From contig WPIO01000038.1 of the NCBI GenBank assembly GCA_009760855.2, forward strand, positions 628,501 to 692,500: DNA of 64,000 nt. The letters run 5' to 3'. Below, piece after piece: positions 55,253-64,000 of this stretch. Positions within the stretch are counted from its first letter, which is position 1; the number at the start of each line of letters is the position of its first letter. This stretch comes from Cristatella mucedo. Lineage: Eukaryota; Bryozoa; Phylactolaemata; Cristatellidae. Position numbers and translations under genes: made by a program. The notes under the pieces were generated by a model. That model was not told where the DNA came from, ran no database searches, and saw only the letters and a program-made list of their open reading frames with translations.

Positions 55253-56921
55253 GCCTTAAAGGCACTGAGCGCTCGAAGCCGCTCTCGCGGAGCGGCTCGA
55301 TTGGAGATAAGCGCGAGCACCCTACGAGATCACGAGTGCTAAGATGGCGTGGAGCAGCAGTTTCGGGCGCGCAGTTGGCTCGTTTGCTCAGAGTGAGCTC
55401 GTCGTGCCTTCTCGGCAGCCAGCCGAGCCACAGCCTTTCGTCCGGTGACCACGCTGCCGAGGGCGAAACCCGAGCGTCGGCAACAGTCCTGGCGTGAGTG
55501 CGGTGACGGTGGCCAGAGCGGTAGACGGTGGTCAGAGCTGGCGCGCCCGCGAACGATGTCAGGGCGCGAGAGGAGAACTTGACAGCAGCATCATGAGCGG
55601 TTTCGGCGGTGCCAGCGCCGGTCGAGGGATCGACCGGTCGGTCTAAAGTGGCAGCTGCGGCGGCAGGCCGAGCCCCCCTGCTGCGGAGCGAGGCGACACT
55701 GGAGACGCGCACTGCAGGGCGCCGAAAAGCGAGCTCGTGCATCCAGCCGCCGTCGCGACTCTGCAGCTGTGAGTAGACGGATCGACGACTCTCGACGCTC
55801 GCGGAATCGGTGAGAGAGACGCTGCCTCTGGACAACGTCTGCTGAGCGCACCGTTGGCGGGCGAGGGGGCGGGCGATTCTCGGATAGCTCGAGGCAGAGT
55901 GCACCCGCTTGCGTGTGCGCCCGCCAGGCCGCCCGCCCGCCCGCACAGCTCGCTCTCGCCAAGTGACTGTGTGAATGCGGTGGAGCGTGCCCGTGGAAAA
56001 GGGCCTTTGCATTAGGATCGTCGTGCGCTTTCTAAGATGTGTCAATTACTGCCCAAGGTGTCACGATGCGGTTAGCGCAAACAGACCCTGCAATACAATA
56101 CAGACGTCTGCTGCTGCGGCGGCGGCGGCGGCCGAGCACTACCCCGAGACTGGGTTAAGCCGGTTTACCGACGAATTTCGTGTTCTTGCGAGCGCCCCAC
56201 TGACCCACTAAATGTCAGCAAGTTGCCGAAATGCCGCCGCAGACTTCGCCCGAAGACAGTGCACCTGTGCTGCGATTTGCAGCGGACGAGCCGGTGCCCA
56301 AGTGAGCTTTTGTGCGTTCGCCGAATGCGTTGCCACGAAGCGACTGTTTACTGTGCCCAGAGTGCAGCAGCGCACCTCCCCCTCCCGTACAGGAGGCTCG
56401 CCGAGCGGTGCGATCTAATTCAATTGTGGCTTTCTCGAGTTGCCATTCGGCTTGAAGCAGAGCTAAGCCGACAGCCGGCTACGCGAGCTGCCTAACAAAC
56501 GAACGCACGACCGCCGTCTGCGGCTCTGACTTGACTGAGCGCCGGCGTAGAGAGCTCGCCGGCCGGCCGACGGTGCTGACGGACGGGCCACTACGCTCGC
56601 TCTCCAGTAAAGGTCGCAGGTTCGCAGCAGCAGAGGCTGACACTAAAAAGCGTACATCCGCTGATACAGCAGCCCCGTTTTTGTAGCAGCGGACGAGTGT
56701 ACGCAGCTTTCGACTAGCGAGCGAGGGTGCGGCGAAACAAGCAATCGGCTTGCTACGAGACTCGGAGGCGTGACTCCGGCAGCGAAGCGAGAACCAAAAT
56801 CTCCGCTTTAGTGGAGGCAGACAAAACCCGAAACGAGAGACCGCCGATCGATGGATGCAGTTCAAGCCGTCGCCGGAAAGGCGACTGCCCTAGAGAAGAT
56901 GCTCCAGTCTGACCGAGTCAT
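55253..56921. other. GC-rich stretch without a recognised gene
   Basis: CpG-rich DNA with long open frames on both strands (up to 272 codons on the minus strand) whose products are arginine/serine/alanine-rich and lack domains. Best explained by composition. A GGC run at 56,120-56,135. Confidence 0.5.
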
Positions 56922-57062
56922 AATAAGAATTCAATTATATAGCGCCCCAAGAGAACTTAATCTCTATTCAGGCGCTTCACACATGCCTCGGGCCTCGAGC
57001 CCACGACCTTAGTTGGACCTCGGTCGGGGCGAGCACCTTAACCGCTTGACCAAACCAGCTCG
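56922..57062 (-). mobile_element. SINE family 2 copy
   Basis: L2-like tail TATAGCGCCCCAAGAGAACT, a B-box-like CTCGAGCCCACGAC, and head ACCTTAACCGCTTGACCAAA. Its 5' end is about 20 bp from the donor of the candidate exon at 57,082. Confidence 0.75.
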
Positions 57063-57081
57063 GCACACATCTGACCCTCAC

Positions 57082-57290
57082 CGAACCGTAGCTTCCAGCC
57101 GTCGCTCCGGAACAGCTGGGCCGGTACCCTGGATGATGCTCCGGCGAATGATGACCCTGGCTTCGCGGGCAAGCTCTCTGCATTGCTGATCATTCAGCTC
57201 TAAGCGACCGCTGTGCCCCGCCCTTGCCCGACGCTCGAGCGCCGACGGATTCGATCTCACGGGCCAACAACGCTCCCAGCTGCTCGCTGC
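57082..57290 (-). CDS. Candidate minus-strand exon of unknown function
   Basis: An open frame ending at a good GTGAGG donor (plus 57081-57075), phase 2. It reads LELNDQQCRELAREARVIIR then RSIIQGTG, a charged, probably helical segment. The acceptor is ambiguous (several AGs between 57,275 and 57,300). It lies between the FN2 exon and Ig1 but its phase does not fit the simple FN2-to-Ig join. The family is not recognised; it may be chance coding in GC-rich DNA. Confidence 0.25.
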
Positions 57291-57433
57291 CGGCTGTTTG
57301 GGCTAATCAGGAGCAGACGTCGGGCAATCGCGAGGGCACTTTTCGCATCGTAAAAAGCTACCGGGTGGGGACGCTCCAAGCTCGGCGGAGACGCGACGTT
57401 AACCGTCAGCGTAGACTGACTCTGGTTTTTGCG

Positions 57434-57475
57434 AGTGAGCAACGCTCGAGCGCTACCGCTCGAGCGTTGCTCACT
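57434..57475. repeat. Perfect inverted repeat (hairpin)
   Basis: 19-bp arms (57434-57452 and 57457-57475) with no mismatch and a 4-nt loop CTAC. GC-rich context between the FN2 exon and Ig1. Confidence 0.95.
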
Positions 57476-57877
57476 GCACCATTGCCCAGGGCTGTCGACC
57501 GGCGCTGTTGAAGCCGGTCCTGGGCAGCATACGCGAAGCGGGAGAGCGCGAGCTCGAATCGACGTACTTCGTTGATGCGAGCGACGCATAGCAACCGCTT
57601 AGCGGTGCACATCGGCCGTAGGCGGGCTTGGAGGAAAGAGATTGGCTCGAGGCGAAAGAGAAAGCGAAGGGGAAGCGGACGCGGGGCATCGAGGATGCAA
57701 TTTCGGGTTGCTGCGCGGACGTTTATAGTAGCCGCACTGCAGATTTCGAACAAGGTCCGCGGCTCGAGGCGCGAATCTCGTCGAGCACGCCGAATCCAAG
57801 CAATGAGAGTGAAAGTAAGAGATGCAACCATTTCTTGCTGCCATTTCTGAACTAAACAGTTGCTCAGGAAAGATCTG

Positions 57878-58122
57878 ACAGAGAGCTACCAGAAAGAGAG
57901 CTGCCGGAAAGAAGTGCTATCGGAAAGAGAGCCATAAGAAAGAAACGCTAATATAATCTATCTGAGTGAAAGCTACCGAAAATAGACCTGCCGAACGGCA
58001 GTTATGGTGTAAAGAAAACTGCCGGAAAGAAGTGCTATGGCAAAGAGGGCTACCGGAAAAAGAGCTTCCGGAAAGAAGGGCTATTGCAAAGAAGTGCTAC
58101 TAGAAAGAGAGCTGCTGGAACG
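57878..58122. repeat. Degenerate GCTACCGGAAAGAGA repeat array
   Basis: About fourteen imperfect units of 15-17 bp (gctaccggaaagagag, gctgccggaaagaagt and variants) with internal spacers. No coding frame is kept through it. Confidence 0.75.
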
Positions 58123-58234
58123 CATTGACATACAAATATAAAGGCGGGTCATACACATTTCTTCCTGTCGACGCCACCGGCAACAGCACCCACAAATTTA
58201 GCCAGTTCTATCGAACTCGCTGCACCGCTATATT

Positions 58235-58387
58235 AATTATATAATTACATAATTCATTTGTATAGCGCCCTAAGAGAACTTAATCTTTATTCGTGTGCTT
58301 CATAAATGCCAAGGGGCTAGAGATCAAGAGCTCAGCCAGACCTAGGTTGGGACGAGCACCTTAACCACTGGGCCAAACCAGCTCTAA
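58235..58387 (-). mobile_element. SINE family 2 copy
   Basis: Tail TATAGCGCCCTAAGAGAACT and head ACCTTAACCACTGGGCCAAA ending in CCAGCTC. Near full length. Confidence 0.75.
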
Positions 58388-58552
58388 GCCGCTGGTCTCA
58401 CGTTTTCGCCGATACCCGGAGCTTCAAGGAATGCTAATTTGTGGTTTCCTCATGTCACGTGGTAGAAAGCATCTATAAGTATTTTTGTAGGTACATGCCA
58501 CGTTGCAAATATTTATTTGCTGCATTAGAGTTTATTGGAAGCTTCATGCTTA

Positions 58553-58705
58553 TGCGGCTTGGCCCAGTGGTTGGTCGCCCTGACCAAGGTCAACGCGAAT
58601 GTATTTGATGGCCGATGTCGTGGGCTCAAACCTCGTGGCACATGCGAAGTGCTTGAATAGAGATTGCGTTCTCGTAGGGCGATGCGCAAGTGAATGCATT
58701 ACGCT
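58553..58705 (+). mobile_element. SINE family 2 copy
   Basis: Head GGCTTGGCCCAGTGGTTGGT, B box GGGCTCAAACCTC, and tail GAAGTGCTTGAATAGAGATT with TAGGGCGATGC. Confidence 0.7.
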
Positions 58706-58911
58706 CTAATGGCGCACTGGAAGATCGAGGCGGTGGCAGCGGAGCATCTGCTTCCTACCTCGGGGTAGCGACCTGGGCCGTTCGCTATGCCTACGCTTCC
58801 CGACGGTCACCAACCACGAAATTATATCTGTATTCCACTTGGTGAGCCACCGCTGAGTTAATGTCAAATAATAATATAATCATTGGGGGTTTAGCTCAGC
58901 CAACATTGAAA

Positions 58912-59066
58912 TCTTAAAAAAATACTAGCTGATTTAACAGCCCTTACGGCTATTACCACCGCTTGCAGCGGCAATACACGATCGCCCACCGAAGGATTCG
59001 AACCCACAACCTCGGGACCGAGGTCTTGAAAAAGCAATCGCCTTGCCTAGTGTGCCATCGCGGCAA
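58912..59066 (-). mobile_element. SINE family 1 copy
   Basis: Body TTACGGCTATTACCACCGCT, B box GGATTCGAACCC, head ending TGTGCCATCGCGGC. Its T-rich end adjoins ATCTTAAAAAAATACTAGCT. Confidence 0.75.
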
Positions 59067-59831
59067 TCTTACCCCTCCCCCTAAAAAAAGTGGTGCTTGT
59101 CTCTCCCCCCCCGCCCCGAGACGAAAATCCCTGCTCCACCAATGCACTAGCGGGCGTCGAGGGCTCCGGCTTCGCCAGCGAAATGTGCTAACTCTCAGCA
59201 ACTATCGTAAAAGGCGTGCAAGTTATCTCTGCTTCTCTGCTACTTGGGACGAGGAGGACTCTTTCTTTCCATCCTTCCAAGGAATCCTAAGGATGGCAGG
59301 CTTGAACTGTGCATACTGGCAACCAGCCCCGAAATGCATCGCGTCACCTTTCTTCGAGCTCGTCGAAAGGAAATTCTAAGGAAAGTCTAAAACTATTGGA
59401 AAAAACTAAAAATACTGAACAAAATAAAAAATTACGACCGGAGTGAGCGAATTGACTTGCGTCCTGAGAGGTGCTGTGGCGTGGCCGTATTTTACCGGTT
59501 CTCTTTAGCTTACGCTCAAGTTTAATTGCGAAGAAAGCTCCCCAGCTGACCATCACGTTTCATCCCTACCCTAGACTCGGGGCTATGTGCCTAACTGGCT
59601 AGCTTGTGCGCTGCGCGTCTGCTCGTTTGCTTAGAAAGCTCTTATCGCTGTTTTCTTCTCGTGACATTAGATTAGCTGCAAAATTGCTCATATCATAAGT
59701 AAGCGACATACTTGTTTGCTCTACGGAGGTAGCTTGACTGTTGAACTCACATTACCAATGCTCACGCAATCAAATTTTTCTCCTGCTTCCGACTCTGATA
59801 CACATATGAATATGTGTACGTATATACATTA

Positions 59832-59892
59832 CATTTAATTGTATGGCACCCTAAGATAACTTCATCTCTATCCACGTGCTTTACATATGCCG
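59832..59892 (-). mobile_element. SINE family 2 tail only
   Basis: GTATGGCACCCTAAGATAAC and ATCTCTATCCACGTGCTT; no head. Confidence 0.5.
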
Positions 59893-60112
59893 AATATCTG
59901 TCCGCCCTGCCCTACTACTTTCATGCTACCCACTCTCTTGGGTTGTACTCCAGATTCAGCTTTTCTCCTCCCTTTCTCTGTTGTGTACGATGAAGCGTCA
60001 AGGCGTGCACCTGCGTGCACCAAAGCCACATTGACTTGCAATGGAAATCGTACGCGGGGGCAGCACCCCTGGCTTTGTAGGCTTTATTGAGTCACAGATA
60101 GAATGCACGCAA

Positions 60113-60121
60113 ACACGCACG

Positions 60122-60163
<42 letters not shown>
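60113..60163. repeat. CA microsatellite
   Basis: About 50 bp of (AC)n beginning with ACGC units. Confidence 0.97.
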
Positions 60164-60166
<3 letters not shown>

Positions 60167-61989
60167 TTGGCGCATTCGCGGGATCATGCACGGGCGCATT
60201 TACGGGCTCGGGCACACATGTATTGACGTTTATTTTTCAAGGAAATTATCATTTAAGACGAAACTTACTCAGTTAAGCTAATACTAGATGTCTAACTGTC
60301 ACAGTCCATATTAGATGGCTGCCATAAAAATAAACATTGCATTTATCCGCAGGCGATCAAGGGCGGAGACGCGGTTCTGCCTCCGAAAGGTTAGTTCGTA
60401 AAGAAGGAGCGTGCAAACCTATGCCGACCGCAAACCAGCAGTGCCTCAACCACAGCCGCTAAGCCTGAGACCGGTGGAGGACTAATTAAACCTATTGCCT
60501 TCATTGGATCGGCCAGCATGTCGCACACATCGAGCTTTGCCAGTGCCAGTCTCCGGGCATTTCGTCGGGGGGGGGGGAGGAGTGCTTGCGTACTCGGCAA
60601 TAGCATCCGTATCCTACTGGTCTCACTTAACCGATAGACAATACAAGAGGCAATAGCGTTGCAGGAAACACATCTGCACACGTCTGCGCACTTATGGAAA
60701 TACTTGCAGAAACCTATACCGTGGTTCAGGTGGTACCCACAACATAACCGTCTTTGAAACTCAGGGTATCGGCTAGAAAGCGTGCTCAGCTGCAGCACCC
60801 AGCGGGACCCTAAGGGAGGCGCACCTCATTAGATATGGCGGCATTGTTGACAGAAGTCGAGGGAAGCATGACAGTCTACGTAAGTTCACGTCGGAAACGA
60901 GAGAACCTACACGCAATTCCCTTCTTTCTCCTTCCCCCTTCCCCACGTGACACTACGGACGCTGCCGCGCTTTCGCGCCCGTGCCCTTAGTCGTAGTCAC
61001 GCTCCGGAATCGACGCGCCGCCGAGCCACCCTTCACGCATGCGCCGAGCCCAGGCTTCCCTGATTGAAGCGCGCCGGACAGCCGTCGAGCAAGGGGCAGT
61101 AGATGTCAGACCGGCTTGCGGACAAAAGTGGATGGCAGAACGGTTGACGAAGGGCAGCGAGCCTAGCGGGCACTTACACGAAGGATACGCTACGAAAGGG
61201 CCGCGCCTAGTCAAATAGCTAAGCGAATACGAGCGATTAGGTAGACGAAGCAGGTAAAGGTAACGGCGTGTAGCAATAATCAGCCGTGGGCGCTTTTGCC
61301 GCGCGCGCACGGCGGAGGGAGAATGACGTATTGATGCAAGTACGTGCGCGAACGCACTACTTTGCTGGATGCATCTAAGCTGGGCATTTCTCGCGAGCCT
61401 CGTCGGCCGCTGGGCAGGCAGCACTTTTTTTTATCGCTCCGCAACGTCACGCGGGACTCACCTCCGCAAAGCATCTCATTACTTCAAACGAATGTGCGCA
61501 ACCGGGGTACCCGAAGTCGACTGGGCGCGCCTACTTCCCGAGTAATGAAACGGGCGACCAGGGCTCCGGGTGTGGCTGAGTGCAATGGCCCCGCTAGCGT
61601 GTAAGCCGACGAAAAGAGCGACGGAGCGAGCGCAAATGACTTGCCGCGAAGCTTCTATTGCTATTATCATCCTTTGAAGCTGCAAAAATCCTATGATCCT
61701 GACGTCAAACGTTACTGTAATAAAAAAAAGCTCATGCTATCCACAGGCGAGACTCACTTTAAGTGAACTCGCTGTAAGTATACCATTCATCATGGCGGCT
61801 TCTACGCCGCATACTGTCTTAACATGAAGTCAGAAGTCGGATGCAATTTGCGTGCTGTCTTAACCGCAACGACTTGCAAGCGACCGCAGACCCAATGTCC
61901 AAGCCCCGCGCAACAGCAGCTGCCGACGAAGGTGGGGGGGGGGGGGCGCCGCGGTTGCGCTCGACTGCACGCGGTAGTGACCATATAAA

Positions 61990-62129
61990 TATATATAACT
62001 CATTTGCATAGCGCCCTGAGACAACTTAATCTCTATTCAGGCACTTCACATTTGTCACGGGCTCGAGCTCCCGACCTCAGCAAGACCTTGATCGGGGGCG
62101 AGCACCTTAACCACTGGGCCAAACCAGCG
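61990..62129 (-). mobile_element. SINE family 2 copy beside the FN2 exon
   Basis: Tail CATAGCGCCCTGAGACAACT, B-box-like GGGCTCGAGCTCCC, and head ACCTTAACCACTGGGCCAAA. It ends 27 bp from the FN2 exon splice donor, inside the intron. Confidence 0.75.
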
Positions 62130-62156
62130 AAGCCCTCGAGGTCGCCCCCGGCTTAC

Positions 62157-62306
62157 CTCTGCAGTTGCGCCACATCCGGTCGGTGTCGTAGTTTCGCGTC
62201 GTGGCGCACCATGGCTGACTGTGCTCGTGGCTGACGCAGCTGTCTCTCCTCAAGCCGTCGTAGATGAAGGGGAAAACGCAGCGCGTCACGTCGTCGTCGG
62301 CTCGCA
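62157..62306 (-). CDS. Fibronectin type II (FN2) domain exon
   Basis: 150-nt phase 1-1 exon with acceptor TGCCTTTCTAG (AG at plus 62308-62307) and donor GTAAGC (plus 62156). It encodes a full FN2 module: C-VF-PF-I-Y, seven residues, C, eight residues ending in WC, then NYDTDRMWRNC. The four cysteines, the PF and WC pairs and the NY are all in place; only the residue before the last Cys (Asn) departs from the aromatic consensus. FN2 modules bind collagen/gelatin or glycans in secreted or membrane proteins. It exits in phase 1, compatible with the acceptor at plus 47945 of the Ig gene, so it may be an upstream domain of that receptor or part of a separate gene. Confidence 0.85.
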
Positions 62307-62308
62307 CT

Positions 62309-63225
62309 AGAAAGGCACGAACATAAGCCTGCTGGCTGGCTGTGCGGCGCCTGCAATGTCTGCATTACGTCGTCGGGAAAAGGTAAAAACTGCGGCCGCT
62401 CCACTGACTCTGACGCGGCGCGCGAGCTAAGGGCGAAGGGCTCGCGCGAAAAGCTGGCTGCGGGCCAGGCCGGGTGGCGGCGGCGGCGGCTGCTGCGGCG
62501 GCTGCGGCTACGCGACTTTATCTCTTGCTACGGCTTTCAGTCGGTTCGAGCTAGGGCTGACTGACTGGCGCTGCCGCTCGTCCATCGCCTTCCGACCTAG
62601 TCTCCAGCTCGAACCCTGCGCTCGCAGCCCGCCGCTGGGCTTCCGCCTGGAGCGTTTCGCTCGGCGCAAATTTTGCGCTTCCCGTCATACGTTTGCGCTT
62701 CCCTTGCGACGCGACCGCTGCGGGCATCGGCGACCTTTTGGCTTCCGCATTCTGCCTGCCCTCGTCGCGTGCAGATGCTCCCAATGAGTCGGCTGAGCCG
62801 ACGGGCGCCTCAGACGCTGGCGAAGCGGAAATGAATGGACGCACTTCTTCTAGCGCAGCGCCGCAGCTACAGCGGAGGCTATTAGTCCAAGGGGTAGCCA
62901 TCGCAAGCTGCTCTCACGGTGCTGCTGGGTAAACAGCCGGCCGCGTCCCGATCGCCCGCCCGCCCGAGCGGCTCTAGCAACGCTTCAGCCGCTACGCAAC
63001 TGCGCGGCTCTTGGCTTGACAGCCGCGCTTGTCTTTGAGCGGGCCGCGAGCGAGCAAACATAATTTGATCCTCGAGCATCTCCTTAGGGGTCCGCGAGGT
63101 GGAGTGAGGTCGGAGGTTACTCTGCTGCTCAGAGCGGAGCGGCAGCTCGTGAGCTTAGCACTACACAACGCAGACTGCGTCGAAACCGATCGGAGAGCGC
63201 GACTTTGACTGATGAGATCCTGCGA
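62309..63225. other. Upstream of the FN2 exon: no exon recognised
   Basis: GC-rich with a CGG repeat at 62,470-62,510. A 116-codon minus-strand frame (62,551-62,901) beginning MATPWTNSLRCSCGAALEEV has no domain or leader. The exon preceding FN2 was not found and may be outside the window. Confidence 0.4.
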
Positions 63226-63568
63226 AGTAGGAAGAGAGAGGAAGTACGAAAGAAAGAGAGAGATAGGGAGAGAAGGAGAGAAGGAGAGGGAGGGAGGGAG
63301 AGAGAGGGAGGGAGAGAAGGAGAGGAAGAGAAGGAGAGGGAGGGAGGGAGGGGGGAGAGAGAGAGGCAGAGAAGGAGAGAAGGAGAGGGAGGGAGGGAGA
63401 GAGAGAGGCAGAGAAGGAGAGAAGGAGAGGGAGGGAGGGAGAGAGAGAGGCAGAGAGGAGAGAGAGAAGGAGAGGGAGGGAGGGAGAGAGAGAGAGGAAG
63501 AGAGGGAGAGAGGAGAGGGAGGGAGGGAGGGAGGGAGAAAGAGAGAGAGGCAGAGAGGGAGAGAAGGA

Positions 63569-63610
<42 letters not shown>

Positions 63611-64000
63611 CAGAGAAGGAGGGAAGGAGAGGGCTTGATGGAGGAGGAGAGAGAGGGCAGAGAGGGAGAGAAGGAGAGGGAGGGAGGGGAGAGAAGAGAG
63701 AAGGAGAGGGATCCCGAGCCAGGGAGGGAGAGAAGGAGAGGGAGAGAAGGAGGGGGAGGGAGGGAGAGAGGGAGGGAGAGAGAGAGGCAGAGAGAGAGAG
63801 AAGGGGAGGGGGAGGGAGGGAGAGAGAGAGAGGCAGAGAAGGAGGGAAGGAGAGGGAGGGAGGGAGGGAGAGAGAGAGGCAGAGAGGGAGAGAAGGAGAG
63901 GGAGGGAGGGAGAGAAGGAGAGAAGGAGAGGGAGGGAGAGGGAGGGAGAGAAGGAGAGGGAGAGAAGGAGAGGGAGGGAGGGAGGGAGGGAGGGAGAGAG
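63226..64000. repeat. Long GGGA/GAGA polypurine satellite
   Basis: About 775 bp to the window edge, almost all purine on the plus strand, built of GAAGGAGAGGGAGGGAGG and GAGAGAGGCAGAGA units in a loose higher-order period of 60-70 bp. The rare pyrimidines (GGCAGAGA, and GGATCCCGAGCC at 63,709) mark unit boundaries. It may extend beyond the window. Confidence 0.95.

Larger units (their letters stand above)
59067..61989. other. Between SINEs, upstream of Ig1: no gene recognised
   Basis: Contains a SINE tail, the CA microsatellite and G runs (60,570-60,580). Cysteine-containing open frames on the minus strand near 60,400-60,800 and 61,000-61,400 have no recognised domain. A GGCTCCGGCTTCGCCA block at about 59,163 recurs exactly at 49,042. 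Confidence 0.4.

Noticed and set aside
55227-56045. 272-codon minus-strand ORF
   Set aside because: Composition is Arg/Ser/Ala-rich with no domain, leader or splice support. GC-rich DNA makes stop codons rare, and other frames here are also open.
61990-62129. tRNA gene candidates (A and B boxes)
   Set aside because: All such heads belong to SINE families with bodies and tails, and none folds as a complete cloverleaf by eye.

Overview
This is metazoan nuclear DNA. It shows GT-AG spliceosomal introns, immunoglobulin (Ig) and fibronectin type II (FN2) modules encoded by phase-1 exons, about twenty L2/CR1-clade non-LTR retrotransposon fragments, two tRNA-derived SINE families, and very abundant GA/CT, AT and polypurine simple repeats. 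Introns reach about 28 kb and less than 3% of the window codes for host protein, so the genome is probably large. Nothing identifies the clade; an invertebrate or basal chordate seems most likely.

The main host gene lies on the minus strand. I reconstructed it by joining exons whose open frames, splice sites and phases all agree: 47,829 (amino end), 45,377-45,605, 40,492-40,797, 12,499-12,780, 9,890-10,279, 9,767-9,791, 8,528-8,622 and, less certainly, 3,221-3,297. It encodes a single-pass cell-surface protein with four Ig-like domains, a Ser/Thr-rich stalk, one transmembrane helix, a basic juxtamembrane stretch and a short cytoplasmic tail. The model gives 545 residues if translation starts at 48,062. 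An FN2 exon at 62,157-62,306 on the same strand is phase-compatible with an internal acceptor at 47,945. The real product may therefore be an FN2-Ig4-TM receptor whose first exons lie to the right of the window; the alternative is two separate genes.

Layout: 1-1.37 kb is an L2 endonuclease/RT fragment. 1.4-12.8 kb holds the 3' half of the receptor in AT-rich DNA. 12.8-40.5 kb is one huge intron filled with L2 fragments, SINEs, microsatellites and a small CpG-rich patch at 19.1-19.7 kb. 40.5-48.1 kb holds Ig2 and Ig1 and passes into GC/CpG-rich DNA. 48.6-50.1 kb carries two divergent TATA-box candidates, a diverged internal duplication and two TATCGATA sites. 51.8-54.0 kb is the longest L2 copy, split by a SINE. 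54.2-62.1 kb is GC-rich and rich in SINEs with L2-type tails. The FN2 exon follows, and the window ends in about 775 bp of nearly pure polypurine repeat.

Apart from the receptor, the window is dominated by L2 elements and SINEs, one family of which has an L2-like 3' tail and so was probably mobilised by L2. I saw no bacterial-type system, CRISPR array, rRNA gene or canonical tRNA gene. Points most worth checking are the FN2-Ig4 connection, three near-perfect inverted repeats of similar design, a plus-strand Ig-like half-exon inside the large intron, and a degenerate 2A-like motif.
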